In this document: positions 1 to 5,988 of the stretch, in pieces | How the letters are laid out: each line of letters opens with the position of its first letter | How positions within the stretch are numbered: the stretch's first letter is position 1 | NCBI GenBank assembly: GCA_013811715.1 | Contig: JACCUS010000072.1 | Span: 1 to 10,638, forward strand | Source of the DNA: Nocardioidaceae bacterium | GTDB taxonomy: Bacteria; Actinomycetota; Actinomycetes; Propionibacteriales; Nocardioidaceae | Direction of reading: 5' to 3' | DNA: 10,638 bases | The notes under the pieces: generated by a model | What the model saw: only the letters and a program-made list of their open reading frames with translations | The model's database searches: none | Told to the model about the DNA's origin: nothing | Made by a program: the position numbers and the translations under genes

Positions 1-125
1 GATTGCTCACGTGTTACTCACCCGTTCGCCGCTCGTGTACTCCCGAAGGAGCCTTACCGCTCGACTTGCATGTGTTAAGCACGCCGCCAGCGTTCGTCCT
101 GAGCCAGGATCAAACTCTCCGTTGA
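1..125 (-). rRNA. rrs: 16S ribosomal RNA, 5' end only (cut by window edge)
   Basis: The minus strand carries the universal bacterial 16S start AGAGTTTGATCCTGGCTCAG at 118 down to 99. It is followed by the conserved stretches GACGAACGCTGGCGGCGTGC and AACACATGCAAGTCGAGCGG, and then GGCGAACGGGTGAGTAACAC running to the left edge. The mature 5' end is placed 7 bases upstream of AGAGTTTG by analogy with E. coli, so position 125 is approximate. About 8% of the gene is visible. The short V1 hairpin with a CTTCGG tetraloop, and the general wording of the region, are typical of Actinomycetota and most like Propionibacteriales; that placement is from memory and not from an alignment. The rest of the rRNA operon lies to the left of the window. 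Confidence 0.97.
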
Positions 126-198
126 AATCTCACCGACGGTCACCCGGCACAAGGACGGGCGGCCATCGACGCAATTACGGAGTATCCCGGCAAGAACT

Positions 199-222
199 CT
201 CCTCGCCAGGTACAGCGAGGAG
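199..222 (-). other. stem-loop in the 16S leader
   Basis: On the minus strand, CTCCTCGC (222-215) pairs perfectly with GCGAGGAG (206-199) across an 8-base loop. It lies about 75 bases upstream of the mature 16S end. It has no following U-run, so it is not a terminator; a processing or folding element of the leader RNA is the natural reading. Confidence 0.6.
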
Positions 223-328
223 CCGTTGTCTTACCAAAGGAACCGTCAGACAGGTAATGCAGAAGCAACTGCTCCAACACCCTGTCGACGGGGCGTTAAA
301 TAATTCGTCGTCGACTTTTGGCACACTG

Positions 329-340
329 TTGAGTTCTCAA
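329..340 (-). promoter_or_regulatory. boxA-like rrn leader palindrome
   Basis: TTGAGAACTCAA is an exact inverted repeat (TTGAG / CTCAA). It sits inside the longer conserved leader sequence that continues with CAGTGTGCCAAAAGTC. The same wording recurs in rRNA leaders and spacers of many actinomycetes and is usually interpreted as part of the antitermination/processing signal. That role is family knowledge and cannot be shown from this window alone. Confidence 0.6.
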
Positions 341-390
341 GGATCGCGCACACACCTCCACCACGCCTCTCGGCTGCGGCTCGGGGGCAA

Positions 391-426
391 CTCGACTAAC
401 TTACCGGTTCGGCAGGGGCCAGTCAA
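391..426 (-). promoter_or_regulatory. rRNA operon promoter P2 (sigma-70 type)
   Basis: On the minus strand a -35 hexamer TTGACT (426-421) is separated by exactly 17 bases from a -10 hexamer TAAGTT (403-398). The predicted start is around 392-391 (A or G), about 265 bases upstream of mature 16S. Both hexamers are close to the primary sigma factor consensus, and the element is correctly placed upstream of the leader antitermination sequence. It is the second of two promoters with the same spacing. Confidence 0.75.
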
Positions 427-485
427 ATCTCTCGGCCAGTCCCGGCACCCCTGTCCGAGGGCGCCGTCGCGCGCGCTGTGACACG

Positions 486-517
486 CCACATCCCGTCGCC
501 GTCGATGGGGTATGTGG
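486..517 (-). other. inverted repeat at the predicted start of the P1 transcript
   Basis: CCACAT (minus strand 517-512) pairs with ATGTGG (491-486). The stem extends inward with CCC/GGG after a single unpaired base. It begins at or next to the predicted P1 start point, so a P1 transcript would carry a hairpin at or very near its 5' end. There is no U-run. Function is unknown; a transcript-protecting stem or a regulator site are both possible. Confidence 0.4.
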
Positions 518-547
518 AACCTTACGAAGCCGGCAGGGATCCGTCAA
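512..547 (-). promoter_or_regulatory. rRNA operon promoter P1 (sigma-70 type)
   Basis: On the minus strand a -35 hexamer TTGACG (547-542) is followed, after exactly 17 bases, by a -10 hexamer TAAGGT (524-519). The predicted start is near 513-511, about 120 bases upstream of the P2 start. The -35 begins one base after the TGA stop (551-549) of the upstream alpha-hydroxy-acid dehydrogenase gene, so no terminator separates that gene from the rRNA operon. The pairing of two 17-base-spaced promoters 121 bases apart supports both being real. Confidence 0.7.
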
Positions 548-548
548 A

Positions 549-1586
549 TCACCCCTGGCCGCTGAGCAGGTCCGACCCGACGGCCGCGATCGACGTGACA
601 CCGCACAGCGTCATCGCCTCGCGCAGTTGCACGGTCAGTTCGGTCAGCACCTGGGTCACTCCCCCGGCGCCGCCGACGCACAACCCCCACAATGGCGGCC
701 GCCCCACGAACACGGCCGTCGCGCCGGAGGCGAGCGCGGCCAGGCTGTCGCGTCCGTCCCGGATCCCGCCGTCGACGTAGACCTCGGCGTCGCCTGCCAC
801 CGCCTCCCCTACCGCCGGGAGGGCGTCGGCGGTCGCCAACGCCCGGTCCAACTGCCGACCGCCGTGGTTGGAGACCCACACGCCCGCTGCTCCCGCCCGC
901 GCCGCCAGTGCCGCGTCATCGGCTCTAAGCACGCCCTTCACCACCACCGGAAGCCCGGTCGACCGGGCCAGCCAGCCCACATCGTCCGGGGTCAGGTCCA
1001 AGGCCTTCTCCAGGTCGTCCGCGGAGGCGCCGTCCAGGTCCAGGTTCGCCAACAGGTAGCCAGCCGGAGTCATCTCCCACACGCTCGGGCCGTCGTCGTG
1101 CTTGGCCCCGACGACGGGAGTGTCCACCGTCACGACGACAGCCGTCGCACCGCTGGCCACGGCCCGGTCGAGCATGGCCGTGGTGAGGCCGCGGTCCCGG
1201 GCGACATACACCTGGATCCACCACGCCGCGCCCGTCTCGGCGATCGCGGAGAACGTCGACCCGGCGTTGCTGGAGACGCACATCAACGACCCGGCTGCCG
1301 CGACGCCGCGGGCCATCTCGGCCTCACCGTCGGGGTGGGCGTGGCGCTGCAGGGTCGTGGGTGCCACCAGGATCGGCGTGGCGACCTCGGCACCCAGGAC
1401 GGTGGTCGCCGTCGACACCGTGCTGACGTCGCGCAACACGTGCGGGAGGAAGCGCAGCCGTCGCCAGGCCGCGACCGCCTCGGCGGTGGAGACACCGGCG
1501 GCCGCGCCCTGCCGGAAGTAGCGGTGCACCGGCTCCGGGAGCCGCTCTCGCGCGGCTGCCTCCAGCCCGTCCAGCCACCCGGTCAC
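549..1586 (-). CDS. FMN-dependent alpha-hydroxy-acid dehydrogenase/oxidase (LldD / glycolate oxidase family)
   Basis: This 345-residue protein is predicted to oxidise a 2-hydroxy acid to a 2-oxo acid with FMN in a TIM barrel. Visible family marks are the N-terminal Tyr23 in HRYF (spinach glycolate oxidase Tyr24), APTTLQRHAHPDGE (75-88), Gln125 and Tyr127 in IQVYV, TVDTP (153-157), Lys217 in VVVKGV, the catalytic NHGGRQLD (His241, Arg244), and the FMN-phosphate region DGGIRDG (272-278) with GATAVFVGRP. The substrate Arg found in GRREAD of glycolate oxidase is Lys162 here, in VVGAKHDD, so the substrate cannot be named (lactate, glycolate or another acid). There is no signal peptide or membrane segment, and loop 4 is short, giving about 25 residues less than glycolate oxidase. 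The GTG start lies 3 bases after the tyrS stop TAG, so translation is probably coupled to tyrS. The stop is one base from the -35 of rrn P1. Confidence 0.9.
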   Translation of the reverse strand: MTGWLDGLEAAARERLPEPVHRYFRQGAAAGVSTAEAVAAWRRLRFLPHVLRDVSTVSTATTVLGAEVATPILVAPTTLQRHAHPDGEAEMARGVAAAGSLMCVSSNAGSTFSAIAETGAAWWIQVYVARDRGLTTAMLDRAVASGATAVVVTVDTPVVGAKHDDGPSVWEMTPAGYLLANLDLDGASADDLEKALDLTPDDVGWLARSTGLPVVVKGVLRADDAALAARAGAAGVWVSNHGGRQLDRALATADALPAVGEAVAGDAEVYVDGGIRDGRDSLAALASGATAVFVGRPPLWGLCVGGAGGVTQVLTELTVQLREAMTLCGVTSIAAVGSDLLSGQG

Positions 1587-1589
1587 CGG

Positions 1590-2855
1590 CTACCCGACCT
1601 TCACGCCCGCGAGGTGCCGCTTGCCCCTGCGCAGCAGCAGCCAGCCGCCCGGCAGCAGGTCATCGGCGCCCGGCCGCGACTCCGCGTCGTCGATCCGAGA
1701 GTTGTTGAGGTAGGCCCCACCCTCGGCGACCGCACGTCGGCCAGCCCCCTTGCTGGCCACCAGCTCGGTCGCCGCCAGCAGGTCGGCGAACGTCGGGAGC
1801 TCGGCCGCCCCCGGGATCTCCACGTACGGCGCCTCGCGGAGGGCCGCCTCGAGCGTCGCCGCATCGAGCGCGTGGAGGTCTCCGCGACCGAACAGCGCCG
1901 CGGCGGCGCTCTTGGCCCGCTCGGTCTCCTCGGCCCCGTGGGCAAGTGTCGTGAGGTCGTCGGCGAGCGCCCGCTGCGCCGTACGCAGGAACGGCTTGTC
2001 GGAGACCTCCTGCTCCAGCTCCTCGATCTCCTCGCGGCTGCGGAAGGTGAAGAACTTCAGCAGCGGCACCACGTCGGCGTCGTCGGCGTTGAGCCAGAAC
2101 TGGTAGAAGGCGTAGGGCGACATCATCTCGGCGTCCAGCCACACCGTGCCGGTCTCGGTCTTGCCGTACTTGCTGCCGTCGGCCTTCGTCACCAGCGGCG
2201 TGGCGAGAGCGTGGACCTTCTCGCCTTCGACCCGGCGGACGAGGTCGACGCCTGCGGTGATGTTGCCCCATTGGTCGCTGCCTCCGGTCTGCAGCCGCAC
2301 GCCGTGGTCGCGGTAGAGGTTCAGGTAGTCCATCGACTGCATCAGCACGTAGCTGAACTCGGTGTAGGAGATCCCCGCCTCGAGTCGGCTCCTGACCACC
2401 TCGCGGGCCAGCATCTTGTTGACCGGGAAGTGCTTGCCGACGTCGCGGAGGAAGTCGATCACCGACATGCTCGCGGTCCAGTCGTAGTTGTTGACGACTT
2501 TCGCGGCGTTCGCCCCCTCGAACGAGAGGAACCGCTCGAGCTGGCCACGGATGGCACCGGTCCACTCTTTGACGACGTCCACTGAGTTCAGGATCCGCTC
2601 GCTGGACTCCTTCGGATCGCCGATCATGCCGGTGGCACCTCCGACCAGCCCGACCGGCCGGTTGCCCGCATCCTGCAGCCGCCTCAGGGTCAAGATCTGC
2701 AGCAGATTGCCCATGTGCAGGCTCGGCCCGGTCGGGTCGAAGCCGCAGTACACCGTGACCGGTCCCGCCGACAGCTCGGCGCGCAACGCGTCGATGTCGG
2801 TCGAGTGGGCGATGAGGCCGCGCCACTCGAGGTCGTCGAGGACATGCTGGCTCAC
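1590..2855 (-). CDS. tyrS: tyrosyl-tRNA synthetase
   Basis: This cytoplasmic class I enzyme charges tRNA-Tyr with tyrosine. At 421 residues it has the normal bacterial length. The HIGH-type signature is PTGPSLHMGN (41-50), just after the tyrosine pocket VYCGFD (35-40, Tyr36). Further marks are GMIGDP (76-81), the tyrosine-binding QTGGSDQWGN (189-198), and the KMSKS-type loop KYGKT (229-233). The C-terminal S4-like RNA-binding domain runs from about 355 to 421 (AYLNNSRIDD, WLLLRRGKRHLAGVKV). Translation starts at GTG (2855-2853), with GGAAGG about 9 bases upstream. The stop is TAG, and the next gene begins 3 bases later. The 89 bases upstream show no convincing promoter, only a small GGGTAAACCC hairpin (2934-2925), and no T-box leader is recognisable. 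In mycobacteria mpg sits directly before tyrS; here four genes lie between them. Confidence 0.98.
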   Translation of the reverse strand: MSQHVLDDLEWRGLIAHSTDIDALRAELSAGPVTVYCGFDPTGPSLHMGNLLQILTLRRLQDAGNRPVGLVGGATGMIGDPKESSERILNSVDVVKEWTGAIRGQLERFLSFEGANAAKVVNNYDWTASMSVIDFLRDVGKHFPVNKMLAREVVRSRLEAGISYTEFSYVLMQSMDYLNLYRDHGVRLQTGGSDQWGNITAGVDLVRRVEGEKVHALATPLVTKADGSKYGKTETGTVWLDAEMMSPYAFYQFWLNADDADVVPLLKFFTFRSREEIEELEQEVSDKPFLRTAQRALADDLTTLAHGAEETERAKSAAAALFGRGDLHALDAATLEAALREAPYVEIPGAAELPTFADLLAATELVASKGAGRRAVAEGGAYLNNSRIDDAESRPGADDLLPGGWLLLRRGKRHLAGVKVG

Positions 2856-2944
2856 GGTCGTGACCTTCCAACGAGAGTGCGTACGCCGTCCAAGCCTGCC
2901 CTATCGAGCCCAGAAGGGGACAACGGGTTTACCCTTGCGTGGCA

Positions 2945-3469
2945 CTACTCCGGCCGGGTCGCCCGCTCGACCAGCCGCCGTACGTTGTCGATCCGCCCGC
3001 AGTCGTCGTCGAGCAGCCGGTTGCGCTCCTTGGCCCAGCTGGCCCCGAGCCGGGCGCGCTCCTTGTCGGTGACGTCGGTGCGGGCGGGGTTGAGGACGTC
3101 GCGCTCCTCCTCGTCCATGTGGTGGCTCAGCTTCTCGCTCACCTCGTGGACGCCGTCGCCGAACTCCCCGCTGCCGACGTCGGTCACCTGGAGCAGGGTC
3201 AACAGCGCCTCATAGCCCTCGTCGTGCTCCTCGGTGCTGTGCTCGACCTCTTCCTCGTCGATGGCGTCCTTGCGCCGCAGCTGACCGTAGACCTTCGACT
3301 CCTCGGCCTCGCCGTGTGCCACCAGCAGCTGGGCGAGGGCCTGCCGCAGGGCGTCCCGGTCGTTGGTCTCGTCGCGCATGGCGCGCAGCAGCTCTTCGAA
3401 CACTCGGTGGTCGTCGAGGATCAACTCGACGACGTCGCCCTCGGTGGGACGGGGGATCGCATCAGTCAT
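2945..3469 (-). CDS. hemerythrin-like HHE cation-binding domain protein
   Basis: This 174-residue, highly acidic, all-helical protein has the HHE ligand pattern: His21 in ILDDHRVFEELL, His52 with Glu56 in AHGEAEE, His77 and His82 in EHSTEEHDEGY, and His116/His117 with Glu121 in HHMDEEE. Proteins of this type bind a di-iron centre and are implicated in oxygen, nitric oxide or oxidative-stress sensing; the specific role here is unknown. There is no signal peptide and no partner domain such as a methyl-accepting or F-box region. The ATG at 3469-3467 gives the first residue; the upstream CGGAG lies only one base from ATG, so the ribosome site is poor or a different start is used. It follows the second VOC gene by 52 bases and precedes tyrS by 89 bases. 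The C-terminal third (about 130-174) has no recognised motif. Confidence 0.88.
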   Translation of the reverse strand: MTDAIPRPTEGDVVELILDDHRVFEELLRAMRDETNDRDALRQALAQLLVAHGEAEESKVYGQLRRKDAIDEEEVEHSTEEHDEGYEALLTLLQVTDVGSGEFGDGVHEVSEKLSHHMDEEERDVLNPARTDVTDKERARLGASWAKERNRLLDDDCGRIDNVRRLVERATRPE

Positions 3470-3521
3470 ACTCCGAGCCTAGGCACACCGAGTCGGTGAC
3501 GGTCCAGCGGCGTGTTGGTCG

Positions 3522-3941
3522 CTAGTTCGATCCAGGTGCGCCAGGCGAGGTCCGCGTCGCAGAGTGAGCTTCGTTCGGACCTTCTAGCGCGACTCGGTAG
3601 CCACTGGGAGAGAGCAAGATCAGCCGTCGGTAGCGCCAACCAGGGGCAGGGTTGTTCTGTTCGGTCTCGAAGTCGAGTCCAGCGGTCCTGCACCTGTCGG
3701 CGGCTGCGTCAATGTCCAACACTCCTAACTGCCACGTAAGGACGCTCGGAGGGTCGTTGTCGGCCGGGGCGGGTTGGATGCCGAAATCCACTGCGCCGCT
3801 CCCGAATGCGATGAAGTCGGGATACTCGTCACCTTCGTAGATCACCGGCAGGCCGAGGCTTTCGTAGAAGGTCCGCTCAGCCGCCACATCCCGCACGTTG
3901 AGCACGGGCGCCAGCTTGGTGAAGATCGATGGTTCCTGCAT
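3522..3941 (-). CDS. VOC-superfamily protein (glyoxalase/bleomycin-resistance-like fold)
   Basis: This is a 139-residue protein of the vicinal oxygen chelate superfamily with two beta-alpha-beta repeats. The first is KLAPVLNVRDVAAERTFYESLGLPV (residues 9-33) followed by DFIAFGSGAVDFGIQ. The second is TWQLGVLDIDAAADRCRTAGL followed by RLILLSPSGYRVALEGP. The usual metal-ligand His at the start of the first strand is not present and only the terminal Glu of VALEG is obvious, so metal-dependent catalysis is uncertain; binding or resistance roles are possible. I chose ATG 3941-3939 because GGGAGGG (3951-3945) stands just upstream. Earlier in-frame starts (4004, 4091) lack a ribosome site, and the earliest would overlap the preceding methyltransferase gene. 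Its substrate is unknown. It follows the methyltransferase by 83 bases. Confidence 0.82.
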   Translation of the reverse strand: MQEPSIFTKLAPVLNVRDVAAERTFYESLGLPVIYEGDEYPDFIAFGSGAVDFGIQPAPADNDPPSVLTWQLGVLDIDAAADRCRTAGLDFETEQNNPAPGWRYRRLILLSPSGYRVALEGPNEAHSATRTSPGAPGSN

Positions 3942-3944
3942 CCA

Positions 3945-3951
3945 CCCTCCC
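3945..3951 (-). promoter_or_regulatory. Shine-Dalgarno that fixes the VOC protein start
   Basis: GGGAGGG on the minus strand lies 3 bases before ATG 3941-3939 (GGAGG core spacing 4). It is the only strong ribosome-binding site near this gene and argues against the 50-residue N-terminal extension that the longest open frame would give. Confidence 0.7.
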
Positions 3952-4024
3952 AGGGCGTCGAGGAGACGCTCTGACGGTAGTGCAAGCACGGATCGTTCGC
4001 CCATCGTGCGCACCGCACATGATC

Positions 4025-4822
4025 TCAGCCTCTCCTGCGTGCCACCAGCTGCCAGAGGCGGCCGATGTCTCGATAAGGGACCCGGTCGCACAAGGCGAGC
4101 TCGAGCCGTTCGATGCGCGCGTAGACGGCTGGGTCGTACTTCGGCTCGTTGTCGGCGATCAGGTCCAGCACCATGCGTGCGCCGTAGCGGCCGACGACCT
4201 CACAGCCCGCGTCAGCCAAGAATCCTTCCGCGGTCGCGGGCCAGATCCTCGCCACCTCGTGCTCGAACGTCGTGGCGGTGACCGTCTCGGCGTCAAGCAG
4301 GTCTCGGGCACCGTCGAAGTCGAGGTCTCGCACCGCCTTGGTCAACACGTCGGAGGCCGGGTTGGGCGCGATGAGCGAGACCAGTCCACCAGGTGGCAGG
4401 CAGTCTGCGGTCGCCTGTACGGCGGCGGCCGGGTCGGCGACGTACTGGATCACGAAGTGGCACAGCGCCACATCGAAGCCGGTCAGCCCGAGGGAGGGCA
4501 GATCGTCGGCGGAGGCGTGGACGGTGATAAGCCGGCTCGACACGCCAGCCCGGTCCGCCGCCTGCCTCGCCTGCTCGAGCATCTGCTCGCTGTAGTCGAC
4601 GAGTGTCACCTGATGGCCCCGCCCGGCAAACAGAACCGCCTCGGCGCCGTCCCCGCCCCCCACGTCGAGGATGCGCAGGCCCGGCCCGAGATCGCGCAGA
4701 TGGCGGTCCAGGACATGCGTGACGACGGCGTACCGCAGCCGCCCCCAGGGCGCCTGCTGCCACTCCCGCCAGCCGGCGAGGTGCGTGTCGAAGACCGACG
4801 CGTCGGCCGAGTCCCTGGTCAT
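4025..4822 (-). CDS. class I SAM-dependent methyltransferase, CmoM/SmtA-like
   Basis: This 265-residue cytoplasmic Rossmann-fold methyltransferase has motif I at LRILDVGGGDGAEA (49-62), the acidic residue of motif II in VTLVDYS (72-78), the motif III region in VHASADDLP, and ADPAAAVQATADCLPPGG then VSLIAPN for motifs IV-VI. The whole length resembles E. coli CmoM (formerly SmtA): GRGHQVTLVDYSEQML, the C-terminal GARMVLDL, and LELALCDRVPYRDIGRLWQLVARRR match its corresponding stretches by eye. CmoM methylates the carboxyl of 5-carboxymethoxyuridine at tRNA position 34. Actinomycetes are not known for that modification, so the true substrate here is open; call it CmoM-like, not CmoM. No strong ribosome site precedes ATG 4822-4820. 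It lies 30 bases after a VOC gene and 83 bases before another. Confidence 0.88.
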   Translation of the reverse strand: MTRDSADASVFDTHLAGWREWQQAPWGRLRYAVVTHVLDRHLRDLGPGLRILDVGGGDGAEAVLFAGRGHQVTLVDYSEQMLEQARQAADRAGVSSRLITVHASADDLPSLGLTGFDVALCHFVIQYVADPAAAVQATADCLPPGGLVSLIAPNPASDVLTKAVRDLDFDGARDLLDAETVTATTFEHEVARIWPATAEGFLADAGCEVVGRYGARMVLDLIADNEPKYDPAVYARIERLELALCDRVPYRDIGRLWQLVARRRG

Positions 4823-4852
4823 CCGCCAACTCTCACAGAGGGCGGCGGAGCA

Positions 4853-5296
4853 TCAGTTGATATCGAACTCGTTGCCCTCGGGATCCCGCATCGCAACCGC
4901 ATAGTGGTCGAGGCCCTCCTCCTGCAAGGCGCGAACCCTGGTGGCACCCAGGTCGGCGAGCCGACTCGCCTCCGCATCGACGCGCTGCCTGCGCACCTCG
5001 ATCGGAACGGAGCGGCCGCCGCTGGCGTGGATGTCGAGGTGGATCCGGTTCTTGATCGTCTTGCCCTCCGGCACGATATGGAACATCAAGCGTGGCCCCT
5101 GACCGTCCGGGTCGACGATGGAGTCCGCGCCGCCACCGAGCTCGTCTTCGGGCACACCGACCTGGCGCCAGTAGTCGTCCCAGCTGGCGAACCCGGCCGG
5201 TGGCGGCTCGAGTTCGTACCCCAGCGCACTGGCCCAGAAGCGGGCGAGGCGATCCGGATCGGCGCAGTCGATGCACACCTGGAAGTTGGCTGTCAT
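4853..5296 (-). CDS. glyoxalase-like VOC-superfamily protein
   Basis: This 147-residue protein belongs to the actinobacterial glyoxalase-like branch of the VOC fold. The first half carries NFQVCIDCADPDRLARFWASALGYEL (residues 4-29), a signature start of this branch. The second half has the paired strand IHLDIHASGG, then VDAEASRLADLGATRV and the closing HYAVAMRDPEGNEFDIN. Residues His in IHLDIH and Glu in GNEF could be metal or substrate ligands. The enzymatic reaction and substrate are unknown. The start is ATG 5296-5294, preceded by AAGGAG with a 6-base gap; the 54 residues upstream in the same frame are Arg/Gly/Pro-rich and lack protein-like content. It begins 70 bases after mpg. A weak promoter could lie in that gap (TTGCGA, 17 bases, TGGGAT), but I would not rely on it. 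Confidence 0.87.
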   Translation of the reverse strand: MTANFQVCIDCADPDRLARFWASALGYELEPPPAGFASWDDYWRQVGVPEDELGGGADSIVDPDGQGPRLMFHIVPEGKTIKNRIHLDIHASGGRSVPIEVRRQRVDAEASRLADLGATRVRALQEEGLDHYAVAMRDPEGNEFDIN

Positions 5297-5302
5297 CGGT
5301 AT

Positions 5303-5308
5303 CTCCTT
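5303..5308 (-). promoter_or_regulatory. Shine-Dalgarno that fixes the glyoxalase-like protein start
   Basis: AAGGAG (5308-5303) lies 6 bases before ATG 5296-5294, a near-ideal site. It decides between this start and an in-frame start 162 bases further upstream that would run into mpg. Confidence 0.75.
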
Positions 5309-5366
5309 CGTCTGCAAAGATCCCATCAGCCCGCAGTGTCCTTCGCAAGCCCGTGCCCAGGGCTGG

Positions 5367-5978
5367 TCAGGTCGTCGGCCTGGCCCGCTTGGAGCGTTTG
5401 TACGTCGATACGCTCGGCTCGCCCGGGAGCCACATCCGCATGGGCGCGTCCGCTCCACCGGTGACGCCGACCCGCGGACCCACCTGGTGCTCCCCCGGCC
5501 TCGACGCCGGTGCCCAGACGAGAGGCCCGTCCCACAGTGTCGACCCGGTCATGGCGCCCGTCACCCCGAGGGCCGACGCCAGATTTCCTGGACCCCGCGC
5601 GAGCTGCACGCGCGCGGGGCGTTCGCCCCGCCTCAGCCGGGCGCTCGCCTCGCCGGCGATGATCTCCCCCGCCCGCAGCAGGACGGCGCCGGCCACCCCG
5701 TCGGGGTGGCAGACGAGGTTGACGGCCCAGTGGGCGCCGTACACGAAGTAGACGTAAACCCGGCCCGGGGGGCCGAACATCACCGCCGCGCGCGGGGTGG
5801 GCCCCCGAGACGCGTGCGACGCGGGGTCGTCGACGCCGGCATACGCCTCCACCTCGGTGAGCCGCACCGTGACGCCGTTGCAGCCGACGGTGCTGCCCAG
5901 CAGCTGTGGCGCCACCGTCGCAGCAGGGCGGGCGAAGAACGTCTCCAACTCGCGGGGCGTGGCCACTTCCCGCCGCAT
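5367..5978 (-). CDS. mpg: 3-methyladenine DNA glycosylase (AAG/MPG family)
   Basis: This 203-residue base-excision-repair enzyme removes alkylated purines such as 3-methyladenine from DNA. It has the AAG/MPG fold marks: LTEVEAYAG (40-48) with the catalytic Glu44 and Tyr46, SHASRGPTPRAAVMFG (54-69) with His55, VYVYFVYGAHWAVN (74-87) with Asn87, GAVLLRAGE, the LARGPGNLASALG segment (126-138), and the closing GPRVGVTGGADAPMRMWLPG (167-186). The intercalating position that is Tyr162 in human AAG is His83, usual for bacterial members. I chose ATG 5978-5976: it lies 10 bases after the argH stop, and the AAGG ribosome site overlaps that TAA stop. The longer open frame up to 6068 would overlap argH and adds low-complexity residues. 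It probably shares a transcript with the arg genes. Confidence 0.95.
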   Translation of the reverse strand: MRREVATPRELETFFARPAATVAPQLLGSTVGCNGVTVRLTEVEAYAGVDDPASHASRGPTPRAAVMFGPPGRVYVYFVYGAHWAVNLVCHPDGVAGAVLLRAGEIIAGEASARLRRGERPARVQLARGPGNLASALGVTGAMTGSTLWDGPLVWAPASRPGEHQVGPRVGVTGGADAPMRMWLPGEPSVSTYKRSKRARPTT

Positions 5979-5988
5979 CCGTGCAACC

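Larger units (their letters stand above)
126..391 (-). other. rRNA operon leader (precursor 16S 5' region)
   Basis: This is the transcribed spacer between the likely P2 start and mature 16S. It contains the conserved actinobacterial rrn leader element CCTTGAGAACTCAACAG followed by TGTGCCAAAAGTC (343 down to 314), with the palindromic core TTGAGAACTCAA at 340-329. That element is familiar both before 16S and before 23S in high-GC Gram-positives, where it is linked to antitermination (boxA-like) and precursor processing. Downstream is an AT-rich stretch (about 296-308) and a stem-loop at 199-222. The open frame that spans this region on the plus strand has no protein-like features and is not a gene. 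The matching 3' half of the 16S processing stem is outside the window. Confidence 0.8.

Noticed and set aside
11..481. 156-residue open frame across the 16S end and rRNA leader
   Set aside because: It reads antisense through the 16S start, the leader element and promoter P2; it has no protein-like features.
627..2585. 652-residue open frame on the plus strand opposite the dehydrogenase and tyrS genes
   Set aside because: It is antisense to two well-supported genes, spans their boundary, and is rich in His, Arg, Gly and Pro with no recognisable domain; long antisense frames are common in GC-rich DNA.
2856..2944. Possible T-box leader or promoter before tyrS
   Set aside because: The gap is only 89 bases, lacks the T-box core and specifier-stem layout, and the TTGTCC hexamer has no -10 at proper distance.
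3486..3498. Small CACCG/CGGTG hairpin between the second VOC gene and the hemerythrin-like gene
   Set aside because: A 5-bp stem with a 3-base loop and no U-run is expected by chance in this GC-rich DNA; too weak to call a terminator.
5297..5458. 54-residue N-terminal extension of the glyoxalase-like protein
   Set aside because: The extension is low-complexity, would overlap mpg, and the strong AAGGAG site supports the inner ATG at 5296.
3929..5464. 511-residue open frame on the plus strand opposite the VOC and methyltransferase genes
   Set aside because: The minus-strand genes have clear family motifs and ribosome sites; this frame has none and crosses their boundaries.
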